Positions 21,953 through 32,194 of a stretch of 64,000 nucleotides of DNA are shown in pieces. Numbering within the stretch: the stretch's first letter is position 1; every line of letters begins with the position of its first letter. The stretch covers positions 5,146,001 through 5,210,000 of the forward strand of contig CANTUR010000069.1 of assembly GCA_947683625.1 (NCBI GenBank). Direction: 5' to 3'. This DNA is from Mallotus nudiflorus. Its lineage: Eukaryota > Streptophyta > Magnoliopsida > Malpighiales > Euphorbiaceae. The notes under the pieces were generated by a model. The model was not told the origin of the DNA. It ran no database searches and saw only the letters and a list, made by a program, of their open reading frames with translations. Both the position numbers and the translations under genes were made by a program.

Positions 21953-24144
21953 TGTAACCATCCAATTTCGGGATGCAATTGTGCACAATTATGACATAAG
22001 CCCCTATGATGAAATTTATTCAAAAATTGAACTCAATTGTTGATCTTCTGGACTCTAGGGACTAAATTGCAACATTTTTTAGGATTTGATTATAAAGAAG
22101 TTAATTCTTCATGGGTCTTTTGGAAATTAAAAGTTAAAAAAATTAGGATCAACATTTAATGCCGATTGACATTGTTGTAATGCTGACTAGCATTCTATAA
22201 TGTCGATCAGCACTACACAATGCCAATCGGCATTCTATAATGTCGACACATTAAAAAGTCCCGTATTTTGATTTTTTGTGTTTTTTTATTTTTTATCGAT
22301 TTTTTTAGTGTTTTGATTGGTTGAAAATTGAATTTTATTATTATTATTTTTATCTAAAAAAAAGGTTTTGATACATTCAAAATGTGTAAATAACTTTCAA
22401 AAATCAAAATTCTTATCAGTTTGTTTTGGAAGAGATGAACATTCCTATAAATTTGGGAAGTCAGTATACGTAGACTCTACTTTAAAAAGCAAAGAGTTCG
22501 CATGCGTGCGAGGGGTACAGATGAATAGAGAGGCTAATAAAAACACAGAGACACATAGCGAGAGAAAAAAAGAAAAAGATGAAAAAAATGAGAAAACATC
22601 TAGAGAATTGCGTAATAAAAATCTTACTGCGCAAGAAAATCTTGATTTCTTCCATCCTATCTAAAACTCTAATTTCTTGACATTGTTCTTTAAAGCTTTA
22701 AAAATAATATTCTTTATTTGGAATACAATTGAGCCTCTATCCAGAATTAAACAATGAGTAAAAAACAAAGGTGATAATCTCAATTTAAGGGGCTATCTCA
22801 AAGCATATGCACATCATTCGTTTTTTTTCTTTTCTTTCTTTTTGTGATTTTAATTTTCTTTTGTTATTGTTTTGATTATTCAATTTCACTACTAATCTGA
22901 TTATTTCTATGTTTTTTTTATGTGTGAATGTGGATTGAGGAGGATATTGCCTATGTTTAGATGAACAGAAGGTCCATGGATTGCCTTGGAAGAACCTGTG
23001 TTGTTTTCTAGTAGAACTTAGGATTTTTTTTCTTTATTTTTCATTTTGGTATCCTGTGTATTTATTTTAATTCACGGATGTATAATTGTTTAATTTTAAT
23101 TTTTGTACATAGTTTGTAATAGCCCCAGTAGTGGGAATAGTGAAAGATTTAATTTTCTGCATTTAAAATCAATTAGTAATTAGGTTCAATTGGGTAAAAA
23201 TCAATTAAAATCAATAGTGGCAGTAGCTTAATTTAGGGTTTGCATATAATTGATTTAGGGTTTCTAGAAAATCACTAAAATGTTTGTTTGATCATTTTTT
23301 ATGTTTTATTTGTTTTGGGTTGTGTTTTTGGGTTTTTATATTATTTTGGGCCCCAAGCCCATGTTTAGGTCCAAGTCACTTTAAATAGGCTTTAAAAAAT
23401 GGTTTAGAACTTTAAATGATTAAAATCAATTTAGGCCCATTATGTTAATTAGATTTTAGGCTCACTTAGTTAATTAAAACTTGTTTAGACTTAGCTCAAC
23501 CCACTTAATTTTATTTCTTTTAAAATAAATAGATATAGGCCTACATTTCACTTAAAATAAAACCAAGTTAGACTTAGGCCCATTAATTTAACTTTCCTTT
23601 AAAATTAAATAGACTTAAACCCATTTTTTAGACAAAGTAAAAGAAATAAATCTAGGATCACTAATTAATAAAAATGTAGGCCCACCTTTAGTCCATCTCT
23701 CACTTGTAAATAAAAAATGTAAATTTAGCTAACTTTTTTAATAAAATTAACATAGTTTAGACTTAAGGATGATGTGATCTCGAGTGCATTTTTATGTGTA
23801 ATTTTATTAATTAGATGCCTTAGGGTTAGATGGATGTTAAAATAGGGTTTAATAAAATTACATATAATTAAAGAATGAAATAATCATCTATAAAATTATT
23901 CTAAATGAACATGAGACTAAGAGAAGTTAGTATTCCGTTCCCAGAATCTCTTGGTTATGATGCTAACTTTCTTGTAGAGAATTGAGTACCACCAATCAAA
24001 TTGTCCTAGTTACTACCCTGGGTGACGACTCCTCTTCTCCACGCTATGACTTTTTGATATAGTAGTGTGTTCCCTAAGGCCTTCAGCCTAAACAACATCA
24101 CGGTTGTTAAAATCTTGGACGCACGCTAAACCCCACCGTCTACA
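21953..24144 (+). mobile_element. 5' LTR of element A
   Basis: TGTAACC at 21953 to TCTACA at 24144. Co-linear with 39195-41365 over its full length; the two differ by scattered substitutions and small indels, so insertion is not recent. It contains the 20-bp-periodic palindrome array at 22158-22250 and a frame 22368-22664 with no recognisable domain. The start corresponds to the reversed end of the B LTR. Confidence 0.95.
22158..22250. repeat. About 20-bp-periodic palindrome array in the 5' LTR of A
   Basis: AATGCCGATTGACATT (22158), AATGCTGACTAGCATT (22179), AATGTCGATCAGCAC (22199), AATGCCAATCGGCATT (22219) and AATGTCGACAC (22239). Starts are 20-21 bp apart, so all sites lie on about the same side of the helix. 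The 3' LTR has the matching array at 39404-39476. Confidence 0.88.
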
Positions 24145-24145
24145 A

Positions 24146-24163
24146 TGGCGACTCGACTAGGGA
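24146..24163 (+). other. Primer binding site, tRNA-Arg type
   Basis: TGGCGACTCGACTAGGGA begins two bases after the LTR end. It begins TGGCGACTC, as does the complement of the 3' end of plant tRNA-Arg(ACG), and matches further with few mismatches. tRNA-Arg priming is known for Ogre elements. The match to tRNA-Arg is from family knowledge, not a search. Confidence 0.75.
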
Positions 24164-24960
24164 TAAGAGATACTAATTCTACTTGTGTTCTTTAGAGTTA
24201 TTTTGTCGATTATTATTCCATTCTTGCATTCATTCTGCATGTCCCTACTAAACTGATGGTGTTGGTTTATGATTCCATGATTCCACTAACTTCATGGAGT
24301 TGTAGATTGGCTAACCATCACTCTTAGCCTTAACTTAGTTCAAGAGAGATTACTGGGCTCATCTAACCAGAGTCTGTAACCCAAGTCCTTAAGGGGGGTA
24401 ATCTTCTCTAGAGTTGGTAAAGGATGCTGGGCCCCTTTGACCTTGGTCTGTAACTCAAAGTCCATAATGGAGAGCATCTTGCTAGGGAACCTTAACTTTT
24501 CTCCAAACTCTAACCATATATAATGGCCTAGTTACTTCCCTTAGGATTTTTACCCAAAGTGCTTGTTTGTTTGAATTTCCATGAGGTATTTCTATTTATA
24601 AAAGCCCAGGCCTATACCTTTGAAGCTCATTTAGGCTAATAAGGATTAGGCTAGACCTTTATATTTAGAAATGTTGTTTCTGTGCTTTTTATTTTAAAGA
24701 GAGATTTGGCATGCGTGTTGGCTCTTAATATCCCTTGTTAATATGAAGGTCAAGACCAAAAATCCTAGGAAAAGAAACTTACCATTGAACACGTGTGTGG
24801 GAGAAATAAGGTTGGAAGGTTTACCTGTATGATGGCTTGTTGATTGCTTCTTGATACTTTCTACGTGCTAAGTGCTTACCTGCTATTTGTTGCATAAACA
24901 CATGTATCATGCATACATATAGTCCATGCATCATACTAACACTTTATTTTATAGACATTA
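24164..24960 (+). other. Untranslated leader of element A
   Basis: About 800 bp between primer site and gag with no supported coding region. In Tat elements this leader normally holds packaging signals; none can be recognised by eye. Confidence 0.5.
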
Positions 24961-26093
24961 TAGATTCATCTGGGTCTTCTCATATTTGGGGGCAAAAAGG
25001 TGGTCGATTAATCAGAACAGATCTAAGCCTTAAGTCAGTAGCTCAAGAGATCCTTTAAGAACTAGAGAAGAGTCCAATTAACCCACTATACTTAGAAGCT
25101 GAACCAACTCAGATTGAACAAACTAAAATGGAACAACAAGTAGAGATGTGGACCTTACAGGACATTAAGGGAGCTTTGATGGATGACATGAGAGCTATGA
25201 CACAAGATGAACTGAGATAGGCTTTGGCTAGACTAGTGCAACCTGTTGTTGAACAACCACCTGCTGCTACTATTGAATAGCCACCTGCTGTAGGAGCTCC
25301 ACCTGTTGTTGTAGCCCCTCCACCTGCTGCTAGAAATGTGCCTACTACTGATGTGAGACTAGAAGACGTTAAGAACTATATAGTAAAAAAGGCAAACAGA
25401 GAGTTACTTGAATTAGTCCATAATCATAAGTCCAAGCAGATGCAAGCACTAACTCAGAAAACGTCTAAGATGGAAGAGCTTATTAGAGGACAAGGAATGT
25501 GATATTCTTTTAACTTTAATGACATGCTACAAATGGAGGGAGATAAGCTACCTAAAAAATTCAAAATGCCTCAACTGTAAAAATTTGATGGGAGAAGAGA
25601 CCCTAGAATTCATTTATGCCAATACACAACAACCATGGGCACTATTAAAGCACCATTAGTAGTAGTTGCTAGGTTGTTTGTACTGTCATTGGAGGGAATG
25701 GCTGTAAACTGGTACCACGGGTTAGAAAAATCTGTTAGGGTTAACCGGAAAGAACTATGTACTGCATTCTTGAATAATATGATTATAACACTCGATTGGA
25801 AGTGTCTATTAGGGATTTAGAGTTGACTAAGCAAAAACCCAATGAATCCTTTTATGATTTCCTCACCAGATTCATGAATAAAGCAGGACTGATGAAAAAT
25901 AAACTAGCTGAAAAGGATCAAGTTAGGATGATTATTTGTAATGTATCACCTAATTTGGTTGAAAGACTGCAAATGATGAACCCAAAGACCTTCATAGATC
26001 TATATGATGACGTTCTACAAGCTGAAGAGATAGAGAATGATAAAAAGAAGAATTACTCAACTAGGGGCACACAACAGGGAAGTACTAGCTGAG
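24961..26093 (+). pseudogene. gag: gag of element A
   Basis: Capsid-type polyprotein part. An N-terminal low-complexity Pro/Val stretch (PPAVGAPPVVVAPPPAA, about 25280-25340) is followed by a basic helix and then the retrotransposon gag domain (KLPKKFKMPQL near 25550, KFDGRRDPRIHL, GMAVNWYHGLE near 25695, LELTKQKPNESFYDFLTRF near 25810-25880, MNPKTFIDLYDDVLQAEEIE to 26040). A frameshift at about 25775-25800 and several stops separate the two halves. The start codon is uncertain; the frame is open back to about 24961. It forms the particle in which reverse transcription takes place. Confidence 0.8.
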
Positions 26094-27160
26094 CTATGGA
26101 GGTGCGTGTAGTTTAATAACCTCGAAGGTTCTCCAACTTCAACCAACCACTCTCCAAAGTCCTAGAGAGACTAATCCAAAAAGTCCTACTCCGACCCTTA
26201 ACCTTTTATAAGCCACCAAACCCAAATGCCCTTAGTTTTGACCCTAATAGTTACTATAAATTCCACCAAATTGCTGGCCATCCCACTGACAATTGTATCC
26301 GCCTAAAACACGAGATCCAAAACCTGATAGACTCTGGAAAAATCATCGACACTAAAAAATCCAACTCTAACCCAAACACCAGAAATAACCCTTTCCCAGA
26401 CTACTGAAATGTTCCACTACCAACCACCATGATGATCAACTCAGGGTTTAGCAAAGAAAAAGTACTAAGCTCCTTCAAGGACCTCAACCCTATACTTAAT
26501 AAAGAACCTTTCGGACAACCATAAAGAGGAGTGGAAGATTTACTAGGCCAGCCCTCAAGCAAGTTTGATTACAGAGTATTCTACTCGAAACCACCCTTTG
26601 TTGATATCCCTATTGAATCAATTAAGCCCTCAGATTAGGGAGATGAGTTTGACGATAAGCCAGTAAAATAAGAGCCTGAAATTCCTGAGAAGCCACTAAG
26701 AGGAGTTAAAGATCTATTGGGAGAACCTTCAGGCAAGTTTGATTACAAAGTATTCTATTCTAAGCCTGCTTTTACTGACATCCCCATTGAATCGATTGTG
26801 CCTATAGGGTGGGGTGATGAATTTGAGGATGAACCTTTAGCTCTTAAACAGTCTTAAAAAGGAGTTAAAGATTTGCTAAATCAACACTTAGGCAAGATAA
26901 TTATGGAAGATTTGAAAGGGAAGGAAACATGCATAATGGAAGTGTGGAAAGATGGGAAAAGAGACCGAATCATTGGAGTTATTAATGTCTGGTATAACTC
27001 TGATGAGGAAAGCCCATGTGGTTTCGATGTATAAAGTGATGATCCTAAAGTGAATCATGTCACTAGAAGTGGGAAGAATTATAAAGCAGCAGAAAAGAAA
27101 ACAGAAAGAGTAACAGAAAGAGAAGAAACAGAAGATGCAGAGATAGAAGAAGAATAAAAA
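26094..27160 (+). pseudogene. gag-protease linker of element A with zinc-knuckle relic and internal repeats
   Basis: Continues in changing frames after gag. A nucleocapsid-like block FHQIAGHPTDNCIRLKHEI (about 26265-26325) matches the Tat C-x(2)-H...H-x(4)-C pattern with the first Cys lost. It is followed by a 58-codon tandem repeat. A charged stretch (26940-27160, including a KKTERVTEREETEDAEIEEE block) leads into the protease. Function of the linker is unknown. Confidence 0.65.
26525..26870 (+). repeat. 58-codon tandem repeat in the gag-protease linker
   Basis: Unit 1 (26525-26697) and unit 2 (26698-26850) both begin RGV-[EK]-DLLG-[QE]-PS and share KFDY, VFYSKP, DIPIESI and GDEF. A third, cut unit starts KGVKDLLNQ (about 26860). 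The unit keeps the frame, so it is a protein-level repeat. Confidence 0.85.
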
Positions 27161-27166
27161 GAGGAT

Positions 27167-27840
27167 ATGATTTTAGAACAACTGAGGAAGGCTAAGGCAA
27201 ATGTCAGCATTTGGGAATTACTGATACATTCAGACAACCATAGAAGGGCTCTTGTCAAAGCTCTATCAAACATGAATATTAAAACAACTGATACTCCAGA
27301 GGCTATGGTAACAAAGGTTACAGAAAAGAAACACAGGCTAATAACATTCTCAGATGATGACTTGCCTTTAGAAGGAAGAAACCATAATAAGGCATTATTT
27401 ATCCTAGCTGAGGTGAGGGGAAAGAGAACAAATTTTGCTATGATCAATTATGGTTATGCTATTAATGTATGTCATTTGAAAATCCTGCCTAAATTAGGTT
27501 TGAAAGATGAAGACTTAAAAAATTCAAAACTCATAATCAGAGCTTATGATAACAGCACTAGGAATGTGGAGGGGACATTCCAAGCTCTAGTTAAAACAGG
27601 ACTTGTGGAATCAACCATTAAGTTTACTGTGCTGGACATTCCAGTCACTTATGCCTTGTTGTTGGGATGACCATGGTTCCATGCCTTGGGAGGGATACCC
27701 TCAACTGTGCATCAAAAGATAAAATTCCCTTATGAATGAGAAGTTACGACCATAAAAGTTGGGACCAATGTTGTTGTGGCATCCATATTGGATAATAGAA
27801 ATAAGTGTGTGCACCCCTTGGTTTCTAGATTGCTGGGATA
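27167..27840 (+). pseudogene. Aspartic protease of element A
   Basis: Frame 27167-27670, then beyond a stop. The Tat protease core is clear: FAMINYGYAINVCHLKILPKLGL where the family has the catalytic I-D-G-G-S-A-x-N box, LIIRAYDNSTRNVEGTF, then VLDIPVTYALLLG and PWFHALGGIPSTVHQK-IKFPYE. The catalytic Asp is Asn and the following Gly-Ser are changed, so this copy could not cleave the polyprotein. A stop stands between LLLG and PWFH. Confidence 0.8.
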
Positions 27841-27855
27841 TTTGATGGGATTGAA

Positions 27856-28080
27856 ATGGATCAGAGAGTAGCAAAAATAATGGAGAGCATGAATTACCAA
27901 CTTGGACAAGGACTGGGGAAGAACGAACAAAGAAGTCCAGAATTCCCAAGATTCAAAAATCAAGATGACACAACAGGATTTGGTTTTACAGGGGAAGCAA
28001 AGCCAAAAGGTAAAAGGGTAAGGAAGAGATTCAATGCAAAAAAGAGGAAGCTTTATGCAAAAGTTGGTCCTTTGAGTTAG
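27856..28080 (+). pseudogene. G-patch-like domain downstream of the protease
   Basis: IMESMNYQLGQGLGKNEQ followed by PEFPRFKNQ, TTGFGF and a basic tail (GKRVRKRFNAKKRKL). This is the glycine pattern of a G-patch (hydrophobic-x-x-M-G-[YW]-x-x-G-x-GLG-[KR]), an RNA/nucleic-acid-binding or helicase-stimulating domain. It lies in the same place in the degraded element G (about 1655). Betaretroviruses also have a G-patch behind the protease; the parallel is an inference. Confidence 0.65.
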
Positions 28081-28530
28081 AACTTCATCAAGCTAGGGGA
28101 AGGAAAATACTATCTAGGAGTCAAGGAATCAGTCAATGTTACTAGAGTAGATGTCCCTGGGTTTGAGATCTTCAAGGAGTAGATTGTTGAGAATCTGGTG
28201 AAGGACAACAAAGAGGAAGTGATGAAGCTGGCAGCTGAGAGGATGGGCAGTGCTACTATTGAAGAGCTGTTGTGTCTACCACTTGAAGAGAAGCCACCCC
28301 AGGATTTATCTACTATAATTAGTGATAGTTTTATTAATGTCTTTTATGATAAAAGTGATATAATAATGTCCAATCTATTTGAGGATGAAAATTCTATTTT
28401 TTCCATGGTCAATGATATAAATGTTGGTTTTTCTTACTTGTGTGATGTGCATCCTGATAATTTTGTGCATTATAATTTAGATCTTTCATGCATGTTTGAC
28501 ATTAATTCAATTTAATTTGATTCATTTAAC
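28081..28530 (+). pseudogene. Protease-RT spacer of element A
   Basis: The frame 28198-28515 is an acidic linker (FEDENSIFSMVNDINVGFSY). Similar text (NFAYLCDVFSC) is present in element G at 2035-2086. No known domain; conserved within the family. Confidence 0.6.
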
Positions 28531-29991
28531 ATGGGCACAAATGATAATCCAAAGAACATTTATATATCACATGAGGTAACTCCTAAAGAGAGGGAAAATT
28601 TTAAGAGAATATTAACAAAAAGAAAGGTAGTATTCACTTGGACTTATGAGGATATGCCAGGGTTAGATAGGGAAGTTACAGAGCATCACATTCCCACTTA
28701 TCCAGAAATTAAACCTGTTAAACAAAAACTATGTAGGCTAAGACTGAAGTGGACCAAAAAGATACAAGAGGAAATTGCTAAACAAATTCAGGCTAATTTT
28801 CTAAAAGTAGTTGATTATCCTCAATGGTTAGCAAACATAGTGTTGGTACCTAAGAAAGATGGTAAAGTGCGTATGTGTGTTGACTTTAGGGATTTAAACA
28901 AAGCATGCCCTAAGGGTGACTTCCCTTTACCTCACATCGATGTAATAGTGGACAGTGCGGCATCAAGTGCGATGTACTCCTTCATGGGTGGGTTCTCTGG
29001 TTATAGTCAAATAATGATGGCAGTCATGGATAAGATCAAGACAACTTTCATTACATAATAGGGGACATATTGTTATAAAGTAATGCCTTTTGGATTAAAA
29101 AATGCAGGCGCAACTTATCAAAGGGCAGCTATCAATTTTTTCCATGACATGATGCACAAAGGGGTCGAGGTGTATATGGATGACATGATAGTCAAGTCAG
29201 AAACAAGAGAAGGACATTTCAAAGCTCTAGAAAAGTTCTTAGCTCGAATTGAGAGGTATAATCTTAGTCTCAATCCGAAGAAACGCATTTTTGGAGTTAC
29301 TTCAGGAAAGCTTCTAGGGCACATAGTTAGCAGCAGAGGAATTGAAGTAGATCCAGATAAAGTAAAAGCTATTCGGGAAATGCCGGCACTGAAGACAGAG
29401 AAAGAACTTAGAAGTTTCCTTGGTAGGTTACAATATATTAATAGGTTCATTGTAAAGCTTACTAATATTTGTGACCCTATCTTCAAACTCTTGAGGAAAA
29501 ATCAGCATGTGAAGTGGAATGATGATTGTCAAAAGGCATTTGAAACAATTAAAGAGTATCTTGCCAATCCACCTGTATTTAAACCATTGAGGCAAGGTAA
29601 GCCATTGATCTTGTATTTAGCCTTGGAAGAAAATGTAATAGGGGCAATGCTAGCATAAGATGGACTATAAGGGATAGAGCATGCAATTTATTATCTCAGA
29701 AAAAAGTTCCTGCCATATGAAGAAAAGTATGACTTGGTAAAAAAGACGTGTCTAATCATAATCTGGGCAAAGAGGAAATTGAGGCATTATTTTCAGTCTT
29801 ATAAGGTCCAAGCAATCTCAAAGATTGATCCTCTAAGGTATTTATTTCAGGTGCCTACTTTGACTAGAAGGATGTCTCGATGGCTAGTACTCCTAACTGA
29901 GTTTGATATAGAGTACATCACCACGAAGGTCATCAAGGGAAGGGCAGTAGCAGAATTCCTTGCTCAAAATGCAGTCAAGGGCAATGAATAG
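28531..29991 (+). pseudogene. Reverse transcriptase and RNase H of element A
   Basis: One frame with four stops (two adjacent, TAA TAG, at 29056-29061; single ones at 29656 and 29668). RT motifs in order: RLRLKWTKKIQEEI, YPQWLANIVLVPKKDGKVRM, CVDFRDLNKACPKGDFPLPH, MPFGLKNAGATYQRA, VEVYMDDMIVKS (catalytic YxDD), LGHIVSSRGIEVDPDKV and ELRSFLGRLQYINRF. The RNase H portion follows (LILYLALEENVIGAML, YYLRKKFLPYEEKYD, LVKKTCLIIIWAKRKLRHY, FDIEYITTKVIKGRAVAEFL). Copies element RNA into DNA in the particle. The double stop between palm subdomains is a clear inactivating change. Confidence 0.92.
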
Positions 29992-30460
29992 TGGAATTTA
30001 GAGTTTCCATATGAGAATTTGATAGTGGTAGAGCCTCATGAGTGGAAACTCTACTTTTCATGGAGTTGTAAACAATAGAGGAGCTTGGTTAGGAGAAATT
30101 TTGGTTACACCAGAAGGAGAGACCATACCGATGGCCAAGAGATTAGACTTCAAGGTGACTAATAATATGATTGAGTATGAAGCATGTACCTATGGAGTTG
30201 AAGAAGCTCTAGCAGCTAGGGCAAAGGAACTGTTAGTTTATGGGGATTCTATGCTAGTGATTAGCCAGGAAAACAAAGAATGGGAAGTGAAAGAGGAAAA
30301 GTTGAAGCCCTATATCTACTATTTGAAAGCTTTAATGAAAAACTTCAATAAATATCTCTTAATACATTGTTAAGAGACGATAATCAAATGGCAGATGCAT
30401 TGGCAACATTCTCTTCAATGTGGGATAGTGTAACGGGATCAACTATGAAGCCTTTGGTAA
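29992..30460 (+). pseudogene. Second, archaeal-type RNase H of element A
   Basis: A second RNase H fold after the normal one. Frame 30038-30373: VVNNRGAWLGEILVTPEGE, MIEYEACTYGVEEAL (catalytic Glu region), VYGDSMLVISQ (catalytic Asp), then DNQMADALATFSSM in the next frame (fourth acidic residue). The first Asp, expected in an F-D-G box near 30050, is lost through a frame change. This domain is the diagnostic mark of Tat/Ogre elements; it is thought to replace or assist the degenerate first RNase H. Confidence 0.88.
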
Positions 30461-31770
30461 TCATGAGATCAAGAGCTCCGTGTTACGGGGGTAAACAGAT
30501 TATGAGTGTTCGAATAGGGTGTAAAGAGAACCATGTTTTTATGATGTTCAGACGTTTATAGAAGAAGGAAAGTATCCAAATGACTTCAAAAGAGAAATAT
30601 GCCCTTCGTGGTCTTACATGTAGCTATGCAAGTCATGATGAGGTATTATACAAAAGAATGCTGAATGGGATGCAACTCGGGTGCCTCAAAAAGGATGAAG
30701 CTGAAGAGGTGATGCAAGAGATTCATGTAGGGGCTTGCGGTTCCTATATGAATGAGATGATTCTAGCTAAGAAGATACTTAGACAAGGTTATTACTGGAT
30801 GAGCATGGAAAAGGATTATATTAGAATGGTGAGACAATGCCATCAGTGTCAGGCTTATGGAAATCTTAACCATCTTCCTCCTATAGTATTGAATAGTTTA
30901 TCGTCACCTTAGCCCTTTGCAGCGTGGGGGAATTGACATCACAGGAGAAATAAGGCCGACAACATCAAATGGACATAAGTACATAGTTATGGTAATAGAA
31001 TACTTTTCCAGATGGGTAGAGGCTGAGTCCTTTAATGTTATAAAACCAAAACAAATGGCGCGATTTATTGAGAAGAGCCTTATTTGTAGATATAGGGTTC
31101 CACACCACATTGTGATAGATAATGGCATCCAGTATTAGGCATAAACATTAGAATTATTACATAAGGATGGGATTGAGCATCATAAGTCTTCACCATATCG
31201 CCCTTAAGCTAATGGAGTAGTAGAAGCAGCTAACAAAAATGTCAAGAAAATTCTCTCTAAAATGGTTAAGACCTATAAAGATTGGTCTGAGTTTCTTCCT
31301 TTCGCTTTATGGGGATACAAAACTACAGCTAGAATAACCATAGGGCAAACTCCGTTCTCCTTAGTATATGGTTATAAAGTTATTTTGCCTATAAAAACAA
31401 AGATCAAATCATTGAGAGTAGTCATGGAAGCTAAAACTCCTGAGAGTGATAGGCACAGAAGAGGTATGATAATCTTGTATCTCTGGACGAGAAGAGGATG
31501 AATGCTTTGTTTCATACTCAAATATACTAGAGGAGGACAGCAAGATCATTCAATAAAAAGGTGAAGCCTGGAAAGATAAAAGTCGGGGACATGGTGTTAA
31601 AACAATCTAGAGTAGTGGTATTTGATCCAAGAGGGAAGTTCATACCAAACTGGGAAGGGCCATATTTAGTCAAATCAATTTTGCTTAAGGGAGCTGCAAA
31701 GATATCATATTTAAAAGGAAACAAATTCATGGAGCCTGCTAACTAGGATCGCCTCAGGAAATACTACCTG
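30461..31770 (+). pseudogene. Integrase of element A
   Basis: The H-H-C-C zinc domain lies at 30580-30912 (EVMQEIHVGACGSYMNE, RQCHQCQAYGNLNHL). The catalytic core follows across a frameshift at about 30912-30935: GIDITGEI (Asp 1), NGHKYIVMVIEYFSRWVEA, PHHIVIDNG (Asp 2), ANGVVEAANKN (Glu). Then TPFSLVYGYKVILP, and the C-terminal block (31561-31746) KVGDMVLKQ, NWEGPYLVKSILLKGA. The acidic triad is present, but stops stand after IQY, before ANG and in the tail. No chromodomain. Ends with RLRKYYL at about 31770. Confidence 0.92.
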
Positions 31771-32194
31771 TAAAAATAAAATAAAAGCAGTATAAAGAAA
31801 ATAAAGTCTGTTTATTAGAAAACTTGAAAAGGCTAGTCAGGCAAAAGTTAGGACATTTCCATTGCTTAGAAAACTTGTAAAGGGCTGGCAGGTAAAAATT
31901 AGGGAATAAAAATAAAAGAGATGGTCCCACTGGCTAGAAAACCCACAAAAGGCTAGTTAGGAAAAAATTAGGGTAAATAAATTAGTGAAAGAAAAATGTT
32001 TAGCTAGAAAATTTGAAAGAACTAGCTGATAACAGGAATTATATTATGTGATGTAATAAATGTACTCATTTTGGCCCTAATTAATGAATGATATTGAAAT
32101 TGAATTTTTTTTCTAGCATTGCATGTTCCATCTTATTCAAAATGCATAAGTACTAGAAAGGAAAACAGAACATGAAATCTTAAAATCAGCAATA
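31771..32194. repeat. Tandem repeats at the pol/antisense convergence point, element A
   Basis: Four units start with TAGAAAA at 31816, 31867, 31935 and 32005 (spacing 51-70 bp) and share AAAGGCTAGTCAGG and AAAAGTTAGG. They lie between the integrase stop and the last exon of the antisense DUF7745 gene. The same block exists in B. As the only sequence between two converging transcription units it may serve termination or polyadenylation; this is inference. Confidence 0.75.

Noticed and set aside
22368..22664. 98-codon + frame in the 5' LTR of A
   Set aside because: The frame is broken in the 3' LTR copy and in B; charged tail is low complexity.
24146..24163. tRNA gene fragment
   Set aside because: Only 18 bases match a tRNA 3' end and the position after the LTR identifies a primer binding site.
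27079..27447. Minus-strand frame of 122 codons rich in serine
   Set aside because: Shadow of the charged linker and protease coding strand.
27701..27963. Two overlapping minus-strand frames
   Set aside because: Shadows of the protease/G-patch coding region, no motif.
29118..29486. Minus-strand frame of 122 codons
   Set aside because: Complement of the conserved RT coding sequence; no domain of its own.
31527..31730. Minus-strand frame similar to a + frame at 21638-21841
   Set aside because: Both are complements of the integrase C-terminus; similarity reflects pol conservation, not a gene.
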